Shown in pieces: positions 24,776-33,809 of a DNA stretch of 64,000 nt; the first letter of the stretch is position 1, and every line of letters starts with the position of its first letter. The notes under the pieces were generated by a model. That model saw only the letters and a program-made list of their open reading frames with translations, was not told where the DNA came from and ran no database searches. The stretch lies in NCBI RefSeq assembly GCF_001590605.1, contig NZ_CP014504.1, positions 310,001 through 374,000 of the forward strand, written 5' to 3'. Source of the DNA: Pedobacter cryoconitis. GTDB lineage: Bacteria > Bacteroidota > Bacteroidia > Sphingobacteriales > Sphingobacteriaceae. A program made the translations under genes and the position numbers.

Positions 24776-25060
24776 TTGGTGGAAAGGCATTTATTTATTA
24801 TGGGAAGTTTAACGGGTAAATTTTCAAAGGGAATCCTGGGCGATTTCATTTTTAAAGCAGCAGTTTGGCGTACTGGTTGTTTCAAAAGGTCTGTACTGGG
24901 TACAATGAAACAAGGAATGGAAACCCAAAGGCATCAGAGAACTTTCGTCAAAGTAGCAAGCCTGGAAAAATCAGGATCTTTCCTCCCCCTAAGAATTCCG
25001 CTGAAGCGTTGGCCGATCTCTTATCAAAGTAATCAGGAGCGTTTAATAAGGATAAATTGA
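24776..25060 (+). CDS. Open frame of unknown status inside the IS-like element
   Basis: 94 codons from a GTG or TTG-type start, or 86 from the ATG at 24800. From that ATG the peptide opens MGSLTGKFSKGILGDF, which resembles the M-G-x-x-x-K-G-I-L-G-x-F opening of small Sphingobacteriaceae proteins (DUF6266-like), but the rest does not continue the family pattern. Another frame of the same DNA reads PGKIRIFPPPKNSAEALADL, which suggests a frameshifted relic. Probably not functional. Confidence 0.25.
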   Translation: MVERHLFIMGSLTGKFSKGILGDFIFKAAVWRTGCFKRSVLGTMKQGMETQRHQRTFVKVASLEKSGSFLPLRIPLKRWPISYQSNQERLIRIN

Positions 25061-25154
25061 ACAATAAAATCAGGAAGTAATTAGCTTATTAAAGAATCGT
25101 AACCATCTGCTTTGAACTCAAAAAATATCAAAAACAAAACTTGAAATTTAATCC

Positions 25155-25181
25155 CTAATCCACAAGTTTATGACTTGATCC
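25155..25181 (-). repeat. IS-type terminal repeat, right end (copy 3 of 3)
   Basis: This is the reverse complement of the 27-bp repeat at 8814 and 24267. It points leftward into the element and ends 16 bp before the intact IS. Confidence 0.65.
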
Positions 25182-25261
25182 GGTATTGATCCATTGAGGA
25201 TCAATACCAAAACTTGTGGGGAAGCGTGAAAATTTTTAGTTTTGGGCTTTGAATTTTACAG

Positions 25262-25627
25262 ATGTTATCAAGTTACCAAGAGCTCCTACGTTTATTATTA
25301 CCCGATTTTATATTAGAGAATTTTGAGTTGAAATCTGCTCGTAAAGAGCATGATATTTTACATATTGCTCTGGAAGAGGTGAATTCTATTCCAGTGGCAT
25401 TTGAAAAGGATAAACTGGAGTCCAAAGGTTTCTTTCCTACCATCACCGTCCAGGATTTCCCCATGCGCGGACATCAGGTCTTTTTTCATATCAAACGACG
25501 CAGATGGCTGAACCATACCACAGGAAAAGTGGCTTACCGAGACTGGAGCCTGGTTGCTAAGGGAACGCGAATGACAGGGGAATTCGCGGCTTTTTTAAAA
25601 CAACTCAGTCAGTACCGCCCCGAATGA
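25262..25627 (+). CDS. ISAon1-family transposase, N-terminal region protein
   Basis: 121 aa starting MLSSYQELLRLLLPDFILENFEL. Features include FPTITVQDFPMRGHQVFFHIKRRRWL and a conserved end WSLVAKGTRMTGEFAAFLKQLSQYRPE. This is the small DNA-binding first frame of ISAon1-type elements. The second frame is open from 25599, so the two overlap by 29 nt and are related by +1. They could be made separately or joined by frameshifting near the CCC-GAA-TGA end of this frame. Confidence 0.85.
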   Translation: MLSSYQELLRLLLPDFILENFELKSARKEHDILHIALEEVNSIPVAFEKDKLESKGFFPTITVQDFPMRGHQVFFHIKRRRWLNHTTGKVAYRDWSLVAKGTRMTGEFAAFLKQLSQYRPE

Positions 25628-26591
25628 TATTCAAACGATCGGGAACTTTTATGGAGTAAAAGGCAGAAATCTTGGGCGTCAGTACAAGGATTTTTTGAGT
25701 GGTTTTAAGAGTTGGGATCAAAAAGAACATGCCAGTAAATGGTTGCTTTATCCAGACAATCTGGGTACACAACTTTCCATAGATGAGACCAGCGTGTCCC
25801 ATGGCGAGCTTTATACCATTGTCACTAATAAAGCTGCCAAAGGCAAAAAAGGGGCAATTGTAGCGATTGTTGCAGGTGTAAAAGCAGAAACTGTCATTGA
25901 AGTGCTTAGAAAAATTCCATTGAATAAAAGGCGGAAGGTGAAAGAAATTACGTTGGATATGGCTGGTAATATGGAACTGATTGCCAAAAGAGCATTTCCT
26001 GTTGCGGTCAGGGTAACCGACAGGTTTCATGTACAGCAACTGGCCACAGAAGCCTTGCAGGAAATGCGAATCAAGCACCGATGGGCAGCATTAGATGCCG
26101 AAAATGAAGCGATAGAAAAGGCGAAAAAAGGGAACTATGATTTCCAGTCCAGCTTTCTCCCTAATGGGGATACCCTCAAGCAATTACTGGCCAGAAGCAG
26201 ATACGTTTTGTATAAACGTGCTGAATATTGGACTCAAAGTCAAAAAGAAAGAGCAGATCTGTTATTTGAGCGTTATCCGGATCTGAAGCAGGCCTATGAT
26301 TTAAGTATGAACCTCAGCAATATCTTTGAAAAAACTACCGATAAAGTGTATGGTTTGGCCAGGCTGGCCAGATGGCACGAAAAGGTAAGGCAAGCGGGAT
26401 TTAAAGCTTTTAATACCATTTCAAGAACAATTGAAAATCACTATCAAACGATCTTGAATTATTTCGACAACAGATCTACCAATGCTTCTGCGGAATCTTT
26501 TAATGCCAAACTCAAAGCTTTTAGATCCCAATTCAGGGGGGTGAGAAATATCGAATTTTTCTTGTACAGACTGTCTCGGATTTACGCCTGA
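25599..26591 (+). CDS. ISAon1-family transposase, DDE catalytic domain
   Basis: The frame is open from 25599. The first possible separate start is TTG at 25695 (299 aa), but the sequence already reads like conserved transposase from IQTIGNFYGVKGRNLGRQYKDF upstream of it, so a fused or coupled product is more likely. DDE residues are visible: LSIDETSVSHG, ITLDMAGNMELI and ASAESFNAKLKAF. VTDRFHVQQL is typical of ISL3-like transposases. No internal stop is present, so the IS may be active. Confidence 0.85.
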   Translation, partial: NNSVSTAPNDIQTIGNFYGVKGRNLGRQYKDFLSGFKSWDQKEHASKWLLYPDNLGTQLSIDETSVSHGELYTIVTNKAAKGKKGAIVAIVAGVKAETVIEVLRKIPLNKRRKVKEITLDMAGNMELIAKRAFPVAVRVTDRFHVQQLATEALQEMRIKHRWAALDAENEAIEKAKKGNYDFQSSFLPNGDTLKQLLARSRYVLYKRAEYWTQSQKERADLLFERYPDLKQAYDLSMNLSNIFEKTTDKVYGLARLARWHEKVRQAGFKAFNTISRTIENHYQTILNYFDNRSTNASAESFNAKLKAFRSQFRGVRNIEFFLYRLSRIYA

Positions 26592-26713
26592 TTTAATTCA
26601 GCCCCACAAGTTTTGGTATTGATCCTCCATTGATCCCCGATATCAGCGTAATAAAAAATTACGTATAAATAAAAATGGGAAGTCACGTCTTTCAGAACGT
26701 GCTTCCCATCGAG

Positions 26714-26798
26714 TACTCAGAGCGGGAATCGAACCCGCACGACTTTTAAGGTCACAGGATTTTAAGTCCTGCGTGTCTACCAGTTCCACCATCTGAGC
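26714..26798 (-). tRNA. tRNA-Leu (anticodon TAA), copy 2
   Basis: 85 nt. Acceptor GCTCAGA pairs with TCTGAGT and the discriminator is A. The anticodon loop is CTTAAAA with TAA. A long variable arm is present. Sequence identical to the copy at 26963-27047. Confidence 0.93.
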
Positions 26799-26846
26799 AG
26801 GTGTTAAACCTTTTAAAAATAAAAACCTTCTTAGAGAAGGCTTTAG

Positions 26847-26919
<73 letters not shown>

Positions 26920-26962
26920 ATTGGTATAGTATTTCAGGTTCTGTATAACTTTATACAGGGAG

Positions 26963-27047
26963 TACTCAGAGCGGGAATCGAACCCGCACGACTTTTAAGG
27001 TCACAGGATTTTAAGTCCTGCGTGTCTACCAGTTCCACCATCTGAGC
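26963..27047 (-). tRNA. tRNA-Leu (anticodon TAA), copy 1
   Basis: Same sequence as the copy at 26714-26798, offset by exactly 249 bp. Confidence 0.93.
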
Positions 27048-27095
27048 AGGTGTTAACCTTTTAAATAAATGCCTTCTGGTAAAGAAGACACTTAG

Positions 27096-27168
<73 letters not shown>

Positions 27169-27305
27169 ATTGGTTTTATCAACATCATCCGATGTTTCCG
27201 TCACATTTGCAAGGCTTAAAACTGTATACCTTGTTTCCGTTTGGGATTGCAAATATAAGGACTTTTATATTACTGTCAAGTTATTTTGAATAAAAAAAAT
27301 AGGTA

Positions 27306-27836
27306 TTAGCTTAAGTTATTGTCCTTCAGTACTTCAGAAATCAAATTATTTTCAAAGCCCTTCCCCATAAGGTACGTAATTAGCTTATATTTCCTCTTAT
27401 AGGCATCTTTCTCTACTAAAACTGCTGATTTCTTTTCAGCAGCAGCGAGAATAGTTTTTAAATAATCATCATAATCAATAGAATTTAATGCTTTTAAAAT
27501 CATTTTCTCCGGAATCTTTTTCAATTTAAGCCCCTGTTTGATTTTAACCTTGCCCCATTTCTTGATATTAAACTTGCCAGATACATAAGCCATCGCAAAC
27601 CTTTCCTCATTCAGAAAATTATTCAGGATAAGTTCTGTGATCACTTCTTCCACGTCATCATGTCTTAATCCCCAGTCATATAGCTTATTCCTGATTTCCT
27701 GCTGCGCACGTTCCTGGTAGGCGCAGTAACTTTCCGCTTTTACTAAAGCAGTCCTTTTGTCCAGTGCAGGTTTTGAATATTCTTTTTCCAATATAAATTC
27801 CTTGTTATATGTAGCTGATATTGCAAATATCCGCAT
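27306..27836 (-). CDS. recX: RecX-family regulatory protein
   Basis: 176 aa. Three-helix RecX repeats are visible: YCAYQERAQQEIRNKLYDWGLRHDDVEEVITELILNNFLNEERFAMAYV (about 42-90), then KIKQGLKLKKIPEKMILKAL, and YKRKYKLITYLMGKGFENNLISEVL at the end. RecX modulates RecA filaments. The first M is used because no other in-frame ATG lies before the conserved core. It is divergent from murF-alr. Confidence 0.88.
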   Translation of the reverse strand: MRIFAISATYNKEFILEKEYSKPALDKRTALVKAESYCAYQERAQQEIRNKLYDWGLRHDDVEEVITELILNNFLNEERFAMAYVSGKFNIKKWGKVKIKQGLKLKKIPEKMILKALNSIDYDDYLKTILAAAEKKSAVLVEKDAYKRKYKLITYLMGKGFENNLISEVLKDNNLS

Positions 27837-27929
27837 TATTTATTACAGCTTGTTTACAAATAAACGCTAAACTAAACTAAACTGGCTCTTAGAAAAGTTT
27901 AACTTTATCCCATTCTAGTATTCGGATCA

Positions 27930-30389
27930 ATGAGTGAAATAAACTATACCATTCAGCAATTGGCTGAACTTTTAAATATAAAATCCTTCGAATTAAAATA
28001 TCCCGCTTTAATTAATAGCCTGCTTATAGACAGCCGTGTAGTGATCAGCCCGGAAACCTCTTTGTTCTTTGCTTTGTCAGCTGCCAGAGACGGACATGAA
28101 TTTCTTGCAGAAGCCTATGCCAATGGCATTAAAAACTTTGTCGTTAGTAAAGCTGGATATCAGGAAAAATTTCCTGAAGCTAACTTTCTTTTGGTAGATG
28201 ATGTGCATGCGGCCTTACAACTCATCGCTGCAAATCACCGAAACGCATTTGATCTGGAAGTCATCGCAATTACAGGGAGTAACGGGAAAACTATCGTTAA
28301 AGAATGGCTATATCAATTACTATCCTCAGATTTCCAGGTTGTCAGGAGCCCGAAAAGTTTTAACTCACAGCTTGGTGTTCCCCTTTCTGTCTGGCAAATT
28401 CATCAGGAACATACCCTTGGAATCTTTGAAGCTGGTATCTCTAAAAATGGAGAAATGCAGCAGCTCGCTGAAATTATACAGCCCACTATTGGTATACTTA
28501 CCAATATAGGAGAAGCCCATGCCGAAGGATTTACCTCTCCGGAAGAAAAGTTGAAAGAGAAATTGAAACTCTTCAAAGATGTTAAACTATTTATTTACAG
28601 TCCTGATTATACCGTAAATATACCTGCAGATGAACTACCAGGTGAACAACAGTTTTCCTGGAGCACAAAAACTGAAGCAGATTTGTCCATTTTGTTTGTG
28701 GAACCAATCAATGGTAAAAGCTATATCAAAGCGCTTTACAAAGGAGAAGAAATTGAATGCCTGCTTCCATTTGGCGACGGGGCATCCGTAGAAAACGGAA
28801 TTATCTGCTGGGCCTGTTTATTAGCCCTGGGATATACCCCAGAGCAAGCAGATATTCGTTTAGAACATTTAACAGCTGTAAACATGCGTTTAGAACTGAA
28901 AAATGGTATCAATCAATGCTCCATTATTGACGATTCCTATAGCGCTGACATTTCTTCGCTTGCTATAGCCCTTGATTTTCTGAATCAGCAAAATCAGCAT
29001 CCACTGAAAACAGTGATCCTGTCAGACTTGCCCGAAACGGGAAAAACGGATGTGGAACTTTATACTGAAATTGCCGCTTTGTTAAAACAAAAGCAGGTAA
29101 ACAGGTTGGTTGGTATAGGATCTCATATCAGTGCATTCGCTTCCCTCTTTGATTTACCTGCAGTATTCTATGAAAATACAGAAGAATTCATTCAGAAGTT
29201 TGCTGAAATAACATTTAACAGTGAAACGATCCTGGTTAAAGGAGCAAGGCGATTTGAATTTGAAAGGATCAGTAAACTCCTGACGCAAAAAGTTCATGGA
29301 ACAGTCATGGAAATTGATTTAAACGCATTAGCCAGTAATCTGAAATTCTATAAAGCAAAGTTAGCACCCGGCGTGAAAGTAATGGCCATGGTAAAAGCCT
29401 TCTCTTATGGCAGCGGAAGCTTCGAAATTGCCAATTTATTACAATATCATAAAGTAGATTACCTTGCTGTAGCTTATACAGACGAAGGAATTGCTTTAAG
29501 AAAAGCAGGGATAACTTTACCAATCATGGTGATGAGTCCTGAACCTTTTGCTTTCGAGGCGATTTTGAAATATAAGCTGGAACCTGAACTTTATAACCTT
29601 GATATTCTGAAAGCATTTGTTGCTTTCTTACCTGAAACACAAACAGCTTATCCAGTTCATATTAAAATTGATACCGGGATGCACAGACTGGGATTTGAAG
29701 AACCAGATCTTCCAGCGTTATTGCCCTTGCTCAACCAGACTAAAAAGATAAAAGTAGTTTCTGCATTTTCGCATCTTGCAGCAAGTGAAGACCCGCAGCA
29801 TGATGAATTTACAGGCTATCAGCTGGAAACCTATTTGCATCTTAGCGGAGCCCTGCGCAAAGGATTAGGTTATGGCTTTATACAGCATATTTCCAATACC
29901 TCGGCAATAACCAGACATCCCGAAGCGCAGCTGGACATGGTCAGAATAGGTATAGGTTTATATGGCTTTGACAGTGGGCTGGCAGATAAAAGCGGACTCT
30001 GTACCGTAGCTGTTTTAAAAACTACGATCACACAAATTAAGACAGTAGGCCCTAAGGATACTATCGGTTATGGGCGCTGGGGCGTTTTGCCCGATGGGGG
30101 CACTACAGCAACTATAAAAATAGGTTACGCAGATGGGTACCGCAGATCGTTTGGAAACGGGGTAGGGAAGATGCTCGTTAACGGTAAATTTGCTCCTGTA
30201 ATCGGTACCATTGCCATGGATATGTGTATGCTTGATGTAACCGGACTGGACGCGAAAATTGGGGACGAGGTTATTATTTTCAATAATGAGCTGACGGTTG
30301 ATGATTTAGCGAAGCAAATTAATACTATTCCCTATGAGATTTTAACAAATATCTCTCAAAGGGTAAAACGCATCTATTTTTATGAGTAG
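27930..30389 (+). CDS. murF-alr: Bifunctional MurF ligase / alanine racemase
   Basis: 819 aa fusion. Residues 1 to about 450 form MurF: RVVISPETSLFFAL, P-loop AITGSNGKTIVKEWL, GIFEAGISKNGEM and IIDDSYSADI. Residues from about 455 form PLP-dependent alanine racemase: MEIDLNALASNLKFYK, PLP lysine in VMAMVKAFSYGSG, IKIDTGMHRLGF, RIGIGLYGF, GYADGYRRSFGNG and IGTIAMDMCMLDV. It makes D-Ala by racemising L-Ala and adds D-Ala-D-Ala to UDP-MurNAc-tripeptide. The fusion is common in Bacteroidetes. The MurF P-loop ends GKTI where GKTT is usual. Confidence 0.95.
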   Translation: MSEINYTIQQLAELLNIKSFELKYPALINSLLIDSRVVISPETSLFFALSAARDGHEFLAEAYANGIKNFVVSKAGYQEKFPEANFLLVDDVHAALQLIAANHRNAFDLEVIAITGSNGKTIVKEWLYQLLSSDFQVVRSPKSFNSQLGVPLSVWQIHQEHTLGIFEAGISKNGEMQQLAEIIQPTIGILTNIGEAHAEGFTSPEEKLKEKLKLFKDVKLFIYSPDYTVNIPADELPGEQQFSWSTKTEADLSILFVEPINGKSYIKALYKGEEIECLLPFGDGASVENGIICWACLLALGYTPEQADIRLEHLTAVNMRLELKNGINQCSIIDDSYSADISSLAIALDFLNQQNQHPLKTVILSDLPETGKTDVELYTEIAALLKQKQVNRLVGIGSHISAFASLFDLPAVFYENTEEFIQKFAEITFNSETILVKGARRFEFERISKLLTQKVHGTVMEIDLNALASNLKFYKAKLAPGVKVMAMVKAFSYGSGSFEIANLLQYHKVDYLAVAYTDEGIALRKAGITLPIMVMSPEPFAFEAILKYKLEPELYNLDILKAFVAFLPETQTAYPVHIKIDTGMHRLGFEEPDLPALLPLLNQTKKIKVVSAFSHLAASEDPQHDEFTGYQLETYLHLSGALRKGLGYGFIQHISNTSAITRHPEAQLDMVRIGIGLYGFDSGLADKSGLCTVAVLKTTITQIKTVGPKDTIGYGRWGVLPDGGTTATIKIGYADGYRRSFGNGVGKMLVNGKFAPVIGTIAMDMCMLDVTGLDAKIGDEVIIFNNELTVDDLAKQINTIPYEILTNISQRVKRIYFYE

Positions 30390-30398
30390 TTTTGTCTT

Positions 30399-30989
30399 AT
30401 GAACAGGATTGGGAAGGCACTGTTAAATTACCTGATTAAGGGTTTACTGATAGTATTGCCTATAGCTTTAAGTATTTACATCGTGATATGGGCAGTGACC
30501 ACAGTCGATAGCTGGTTGAATGTCAATAATATTCTGGGGGTTGACCCAAGAACAGGAGAAAGCAGGAATATTCCTGGTTTAGGGCTTGCGCTGGTTATAG
30601 CGTTAATTCTGGCCGCAGGGATATTTGTGACTAATTTTGTAACTGAACCAATGTATAACTGGTTCAACCGGTGGATGAACAGATTGCCTGGGTTAAATTT
30701 TATTTATTCTTCTATTAAGGACCTCACAGAGGCATTTGTTGGTGATGAAAAGAAATTTAATCACCCTGTTTTGGTAGAAATGACTGCAGATATCAAAAGG
30801 ATTGGCTTCATGACGCAGAGCGATCTGTCGTCAATTGGCTTACCCGGAGATTGTGTCGTTTATTTTCCATTCTCGTACTCCTTTGCCGGACAAGTTTGTG
30901 TCGTGTCTAAGGATAAGATCAAAGAATTGAAAATGAATGCTGCTGATGCTATGAAATTAGTTGTATCAGGAGGGGTTAGTCATATCTAA
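30399..30989 (+). CDS. DUF502 membrane protein
   Basis: 196 aa. Two N-terminal hydrophobic segments (LLIVLPIALSIYIVIWAV and LGLALVIALILAAGIFVTNFV) are followed by the DUF502 soluble part (PLVEMT-like HPVLVEMTADIKRIGFMTQ, GDCVVYFPFSYSFAG, MKLVVSGGVSH). The function of the family is unknown. It starts 9 bp after murF-alr and is probably in the same operon. Confidence 0.88.
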   Translation: MNRIGKALLNYLIKGLLIVLPIALSIYIVIWAVTTVDSWLNVNNILGVDPRTGESRNIPGLGLALVIALILAAGIFVTNFVTEPMYNWFNRWMNRLPGLNFIYSSIKDLTEAFVGDEKKFNHPVLVEMTADIKRIGFMTQSDLSSIGLPGDCVVYFPFSYSFAGQVCVVSKDKIKELKMNAADAMKLVVSGGVSHI

Positions 30990-31007
30990 CCCCTGTATAA
31001 TACCAGC

Positions 31008-31715
31008 CTAGAAATTTGGTTTCAGAACGTATTTATCATAGAATCTGAAAATATGCTCTGTTGCTTCCTCAGCAGTATCCGCTAATCTGAACAAGTTTAA
31101 ATCTTCTGCATGGATATTATGCTCTTTCTCTAACATCGTGTTTTTGATCCAGTCAATTAATCCACCCCAGTAATCCTTACCTAACAATACGATCGGAAAA
31201 CGGGCAATTTTACCGGTCTGAATCAATGTAATCGCTTCAAACAATTCGTCCATTGTTCCCATTCCACCAGGTAATACAATAAATCCCTGTGAGTATTTCA
31301 TGAACATGACTTTTCTTACAAAGAAGTAATCGAATTGCAGTAATTTATTGTGGTCAACATACTTATTGTGGAACTGTTCAAAAGGCAGGTCAATATTCAA
31401 TCCTACAGATTTCCCCCCATTGGTATGGGCGCCTTTATTACCAGCTTCCATAATACCAGGGCCACCTCCTGTAATTACACCATAACCGCGGTCAGTCAAT
31501 AATTTACCGCAATCTACTGCCATTTGATAATATTTATTCGTTTCAGCAGTTCTTGCAGAACCAAAGATGGATACACAGGGGCCAATTTTAGCCAGCTTCT
31601 CAAAGCCATCTACAAATTCAGCCATTATTTTAAAGATCTGCCAGGAATCAGTCACTTTGATCTCCTGCCAGTTTTTGTTTTCAAACGCGCTTCTTATTTT
31701 CTCTTCACTCGTCAT
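31008..31715 (-). CDS. LOG-family Rossmann protein (TIGR00730)
   Basis: 235 aa. The family signatures are VSIFGSARTAET, GYGVITGGGPGIMEAGNKGA and the catalytic PGGMGTMDELFEAITLIQTGK. LOG enzymes hydrolyse nucleoside 5'-monophosphates (cytokinin riboside 5'-phosphate phosphoribohydrolase in plants, purine nucleotides in bacteria). The bacterial role is uncertain. An SSS symporter is encoded just upstream on the same strand with 19 bp spacing. Confidence 0.88.
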   Translation of the reverse strand: MTSEEKIRSAFENKNWQEIKVTDSWQIFKIMAEFVDGFEKLAKIGPCVSIFGSARTAETNKYYQMAVDCGKLLTDRGYGVITGGGPGIMEAGNKGAHTNGGKSVGLNIDLPFEQFHNKYVDHNKLLQFDYFFVRKVMFMKYSQGFIVLPGGMGTMDELFEAITLIQTGKIARFPIVLLGKDYWGGLIDWIKNTMLEKEHNIHAEDLNLFRLADTAEEATEHIFRFYDKYVLKPNF

Positions 31716-31734
31716 TGCTATGCTTATTTATATT

Positions 31735-33213
31735 TTAAAATTTAGTTTGGTCAGCCGTATTTCGTCCGGTAACCCAAAGTAGTAAAAATGTAATCAAACC
31801 GTTCAGCACAATCAGCTCAAAACCCATCGCATAGCCAAACCATTTTATACTGTGTGTATTGATTACAAAACACAACACAGGGGATGCAATACACAAATAA
31901 GGTACTAATTTATCTGCAACTGCTTTCTTTGTCAGCATCCCGAAAGCAAATAAACCTAACAGCGGACCATAAGTATACCCAGCCGCTGTAAATATTGAAT
32001 TGACCACAGAATCATCATTGATAGCTTTAAACACCAGGATAACAGCAACCATAACAACCGAAAAACCGATATGTACCCAGTGTCGCTGCGTCACCAGTTT
32101 AGGGTCATTCTGATCTTCTTTTTTGTCAAAATGGAGGAAGTCCATACAAAACGAAGTCGTCAATGCAGTCAGTGCAGAATCCGTAGTTGCGAATGTTGCA
32201 GCTGTCAAACCCAGCATAAAAATAATCCCTGGGATGATATTTAAATGATTTAAAGCAATTTCAGGATAAAGATGATCCGGTGTTTTTAAGTCAGCAACTG
32301 CTATGCCATTTTTTGCAGCATACAAGTATAATAAAGCGCCTACACTCAGGAAAAAGATATTCATGACTACAAATACACCTGTAAAAGTGAACATGTTTTT
32401 CTGTGCTTCTCCAATACTTTTCATGCTTAGGTTCTTTTGCATCAGGTCCTGATCCAGCCCTACCATGGCTACGGTAACAAAAATACCTCCTAAAAACTGT
32501 TTCAGGAAGTGAGATTTGCTGCCCAGGAAATCTTCCCAGAAGAATATTTTGGAGTAACTGCTGTTTTTTACTGCTTCAAAAGTACCTGCTATATCCAGAT
32601 GTAGTGATCTTGCAATGAATATAATCGACAGGACAACCGATAACAGCAGAAATACAGTTTGCAGCGTATCGGTGATGATAATAGTTTTAAGACCACCTTT
32701 GTGCGTGTAAACCCAGATTAATACCAGGCAAAGTACGATAGTTAACCAAAATGGGATATTCCAGGCATCAAAAATGAATTTTTGAAGGACAATAGCCACC
32801 AGGTATAATCTGAACGAAGACCCGATCGTTCTGGAAATCAGGAAGATTACAGCGCCTGTTTTATAGCTGTAAGCACCTAGCCTTCTTTCCAGATACGTAT
32901 AAATTGAAATGAGGTTCATCCGGTAATAAAGGGGTAAAAGGACAGTGGCTACAATGATGAAACCTACTGCGTTACCCAGTACAAACTGGAAATACCCAAA
33001 TTCACCTTTGCCAACTGCGCCGGGCACAGAAATAAAAGTTACTCCCGAAAGGGCTGTTCCAATCATTCCAAAAGCTACCAGGTACCATTTTGAATTGCGG
33101 TTCGCAATAAAAAATGAGGCGTTGTCAGATGAGTTCCTGGAGGTGAAATAGGCTACTCCTATTAAAAGAGCAAAATATCCTAACAGAAAGGATAAAAGTA
33201 TGGCGGGAGTCAT
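31735..33213 (-). CDS. Sodium:solute symporter (SSS family)
   Basis: 492 aa, about 13 transmembrane helices. N-terminal FIANRNSKWYLVAFGMIGTALSGVTFISVPG is the conserved TM2 Na+-site region of SSS carriers; GLDQDLMQKNLSMKS and TAATFATTDSALTALTTSF (Na2-site TM8 serines/threonines) are also present. The substrate is not predictable from sequence; relatives carry sugars, sialic acid, amino acids or nucleobases. It is probably co-transcribed with the LOG protein gene, which hints at a nucleoside-related solute but does not show it. Confidence 0.9.
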   Translation of the reverse strand: MTPAILLSFLLGYFALLIGVAYFTSRNSSDNASFFIANRNSKWYLVAFGMIGTALSGVTFISVPGAVGKGEFGYFQFVLGNAVGFIIVATVLLPLYYRMNLISIYTYLERRLGAYSYKTGAVIFLISRTIGSSFRLYLVAIVLQKFIFDAWNIPFWLTIVLCLVLIWVYTHKGGLKTIIITDTLQTVFLLLSVVLSIIFIARSLHLDIAGTFEAVKNSSYSKIFFWEDFLGSKSHFLKQFLGGIFVTVAMVGLDQDLMQKNLSMKSIGEAQKNMFTFTGVFVVMNIFFLSVGALLYLYAAKNGIAVADLKTPDHLYPEIALNHLNIIPGIIFMLGLTAATFATTDSALTALTTSFCMDFLHFDKKEDQNDPKLVTQRHWVHIGFSVVMVAVILVFKAINDDSVVNSIFTAAGYTYGPLLGLFAFGMLTKKAVADKLVPYLCIASPVLCFVINTHSIKWFGYAMGFELIVLNGLITFLLLWVTGRNTADQTKF

Positions 33214-33347
33214 ATATAATTATACTTTAGGAGCTAAATGTAATAAAATCATCTGCTAAAAATCAAAAGGGTGTTTAAAAAAGTTGATGATAAATTTTTA
33301 ACAGTCTGTCTATTTAATGCGACATATTATCCTTATCTTTAGGAAAA

Positions 33348-33797
33348 ATGTCGGTTATGGTGTTACGTGAAGATAATCTGGTCTACTTACTAGGTGGGGC
33401 AGATCTGATAAGAGAAAAGATTAAGTCTGTGTTTGATTTGATTACTTTAAGCAATAAAGGGATCAAGAAAGCTTCTTTGGATGCTCTGGTGGGGCATATG
33501 GGGATGACCAAAAAGAACTTTGCTGAAGACATACTAAATTTATCTGTTAAAACTCTGGAACGAAAAAAAGCAGACGATTTACTAGACAGATATACTTCTT
33601 CCCACATTATAGAAGTGACCAAGGTAGTAGCCCATGCTTTTGAGGTATTTGAACAAGAAGAAAAAATGCAAAGATGGTTAAACACACCTAATAGGGCATT
33701 GAATGAAATGAAGCCATTGGACTTGTTTTATATTCCTACAGGACTTGCGATGGTTGATAATGTACTGGGCAGGATTGAAGAAGGAGTTTACTCTTAG
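33348..33797 (+). CDS. Xre/MbcA/ParS-type antitoxin (DUF2384) of a RES toxin
   Basis: 149 aa. An N-terminal Xre-like helical region (ITLSNKGIKKASLDALVGHMGMTKKNFAEDILNLSVKTLERKK) is followed by the C-terminal MbcA/ParS toxin-binding part W-L-N-T-P-N-R-A-L ... PLDLFYIPTGLAMVDNVLGRIEEGVYS, the classic end of these antitoxins. The RES toxin gene starts 12 bp after it. Such antitoxins neutralise the toxin and repress the operon; a -7-like TATCTTTA lies just upstream at about 33333-33340. Confidence 0.9.
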   Translation: MSVMVLREDNLVYLLGGADLIREKIKSVFDLITLSNKGIKKASLDALVGHMGMTKKNFAEDILNLSVKTLERKKADDLLDRYTSSHIIEVTKVVAHAFEVFEQEEKMQRWLNTPNRALNEMKPLDLFYIPTGLAMVDNVLGRIEEGVYS

Positions 33798-33809
33798 CAA
33801 TTATCCTAC

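Larger units (their letters stand above)
24267..25181. mobile_element. Non-autonomous (MITE-like) element with ISAon1-type inverted ends
   Basis: A 27-bp terminal repeat at 24267-24293 is repeated in inverted orientation at 25155-25181, differing at only a few positions. The ends share the outer GGATCAA and inner AACTTGTGG with the intact IS that starts 17 bp to the right, but differ in the middle. The 915-bp interior has no transposase. It contains a 146-bp concentric palindrome (24482-24627), a 10-bp tandem repeat (24689-24732) and one 94-codon open frame. The flanking 8-mers are not identical, so no target duplication supports recent transposition. It may be a decayed IS or a MITE mobilised by a related transposase. 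Confidence 0.5.
25198..26625 (+). mobile_element. ISAon1-type (ISL3-like) insertion sequence, complete
   Basis: 1428 bp. Perfect 24-bp terminal inverted repeats lie at 25198-25221 and 26602-26625 (outer GGATCAATACC, inner CTTGTGGGG). An 8-bp target duplication TCCATTGA flanks both sides (25190-25197 and 26626-26633), the size usual for ISL3-type elements and a sign of direct transposition. It carries two overlapping transposase reading frames. It sits between the non-autonomous element and the tRNA array. Confidence 0.92.

Noticed and set aside
24259..25189. Target-site duplication of the non-autonomous element
   Set aside because: The flanking 8-mers are ACTTGATT and GGTATTGA, which do not match, so no duplication can be claimed.
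25605..26078. 157-codon leftward frame
   Set aside because: Antisense to the transposase, His/Phe-rich, no family pattern.
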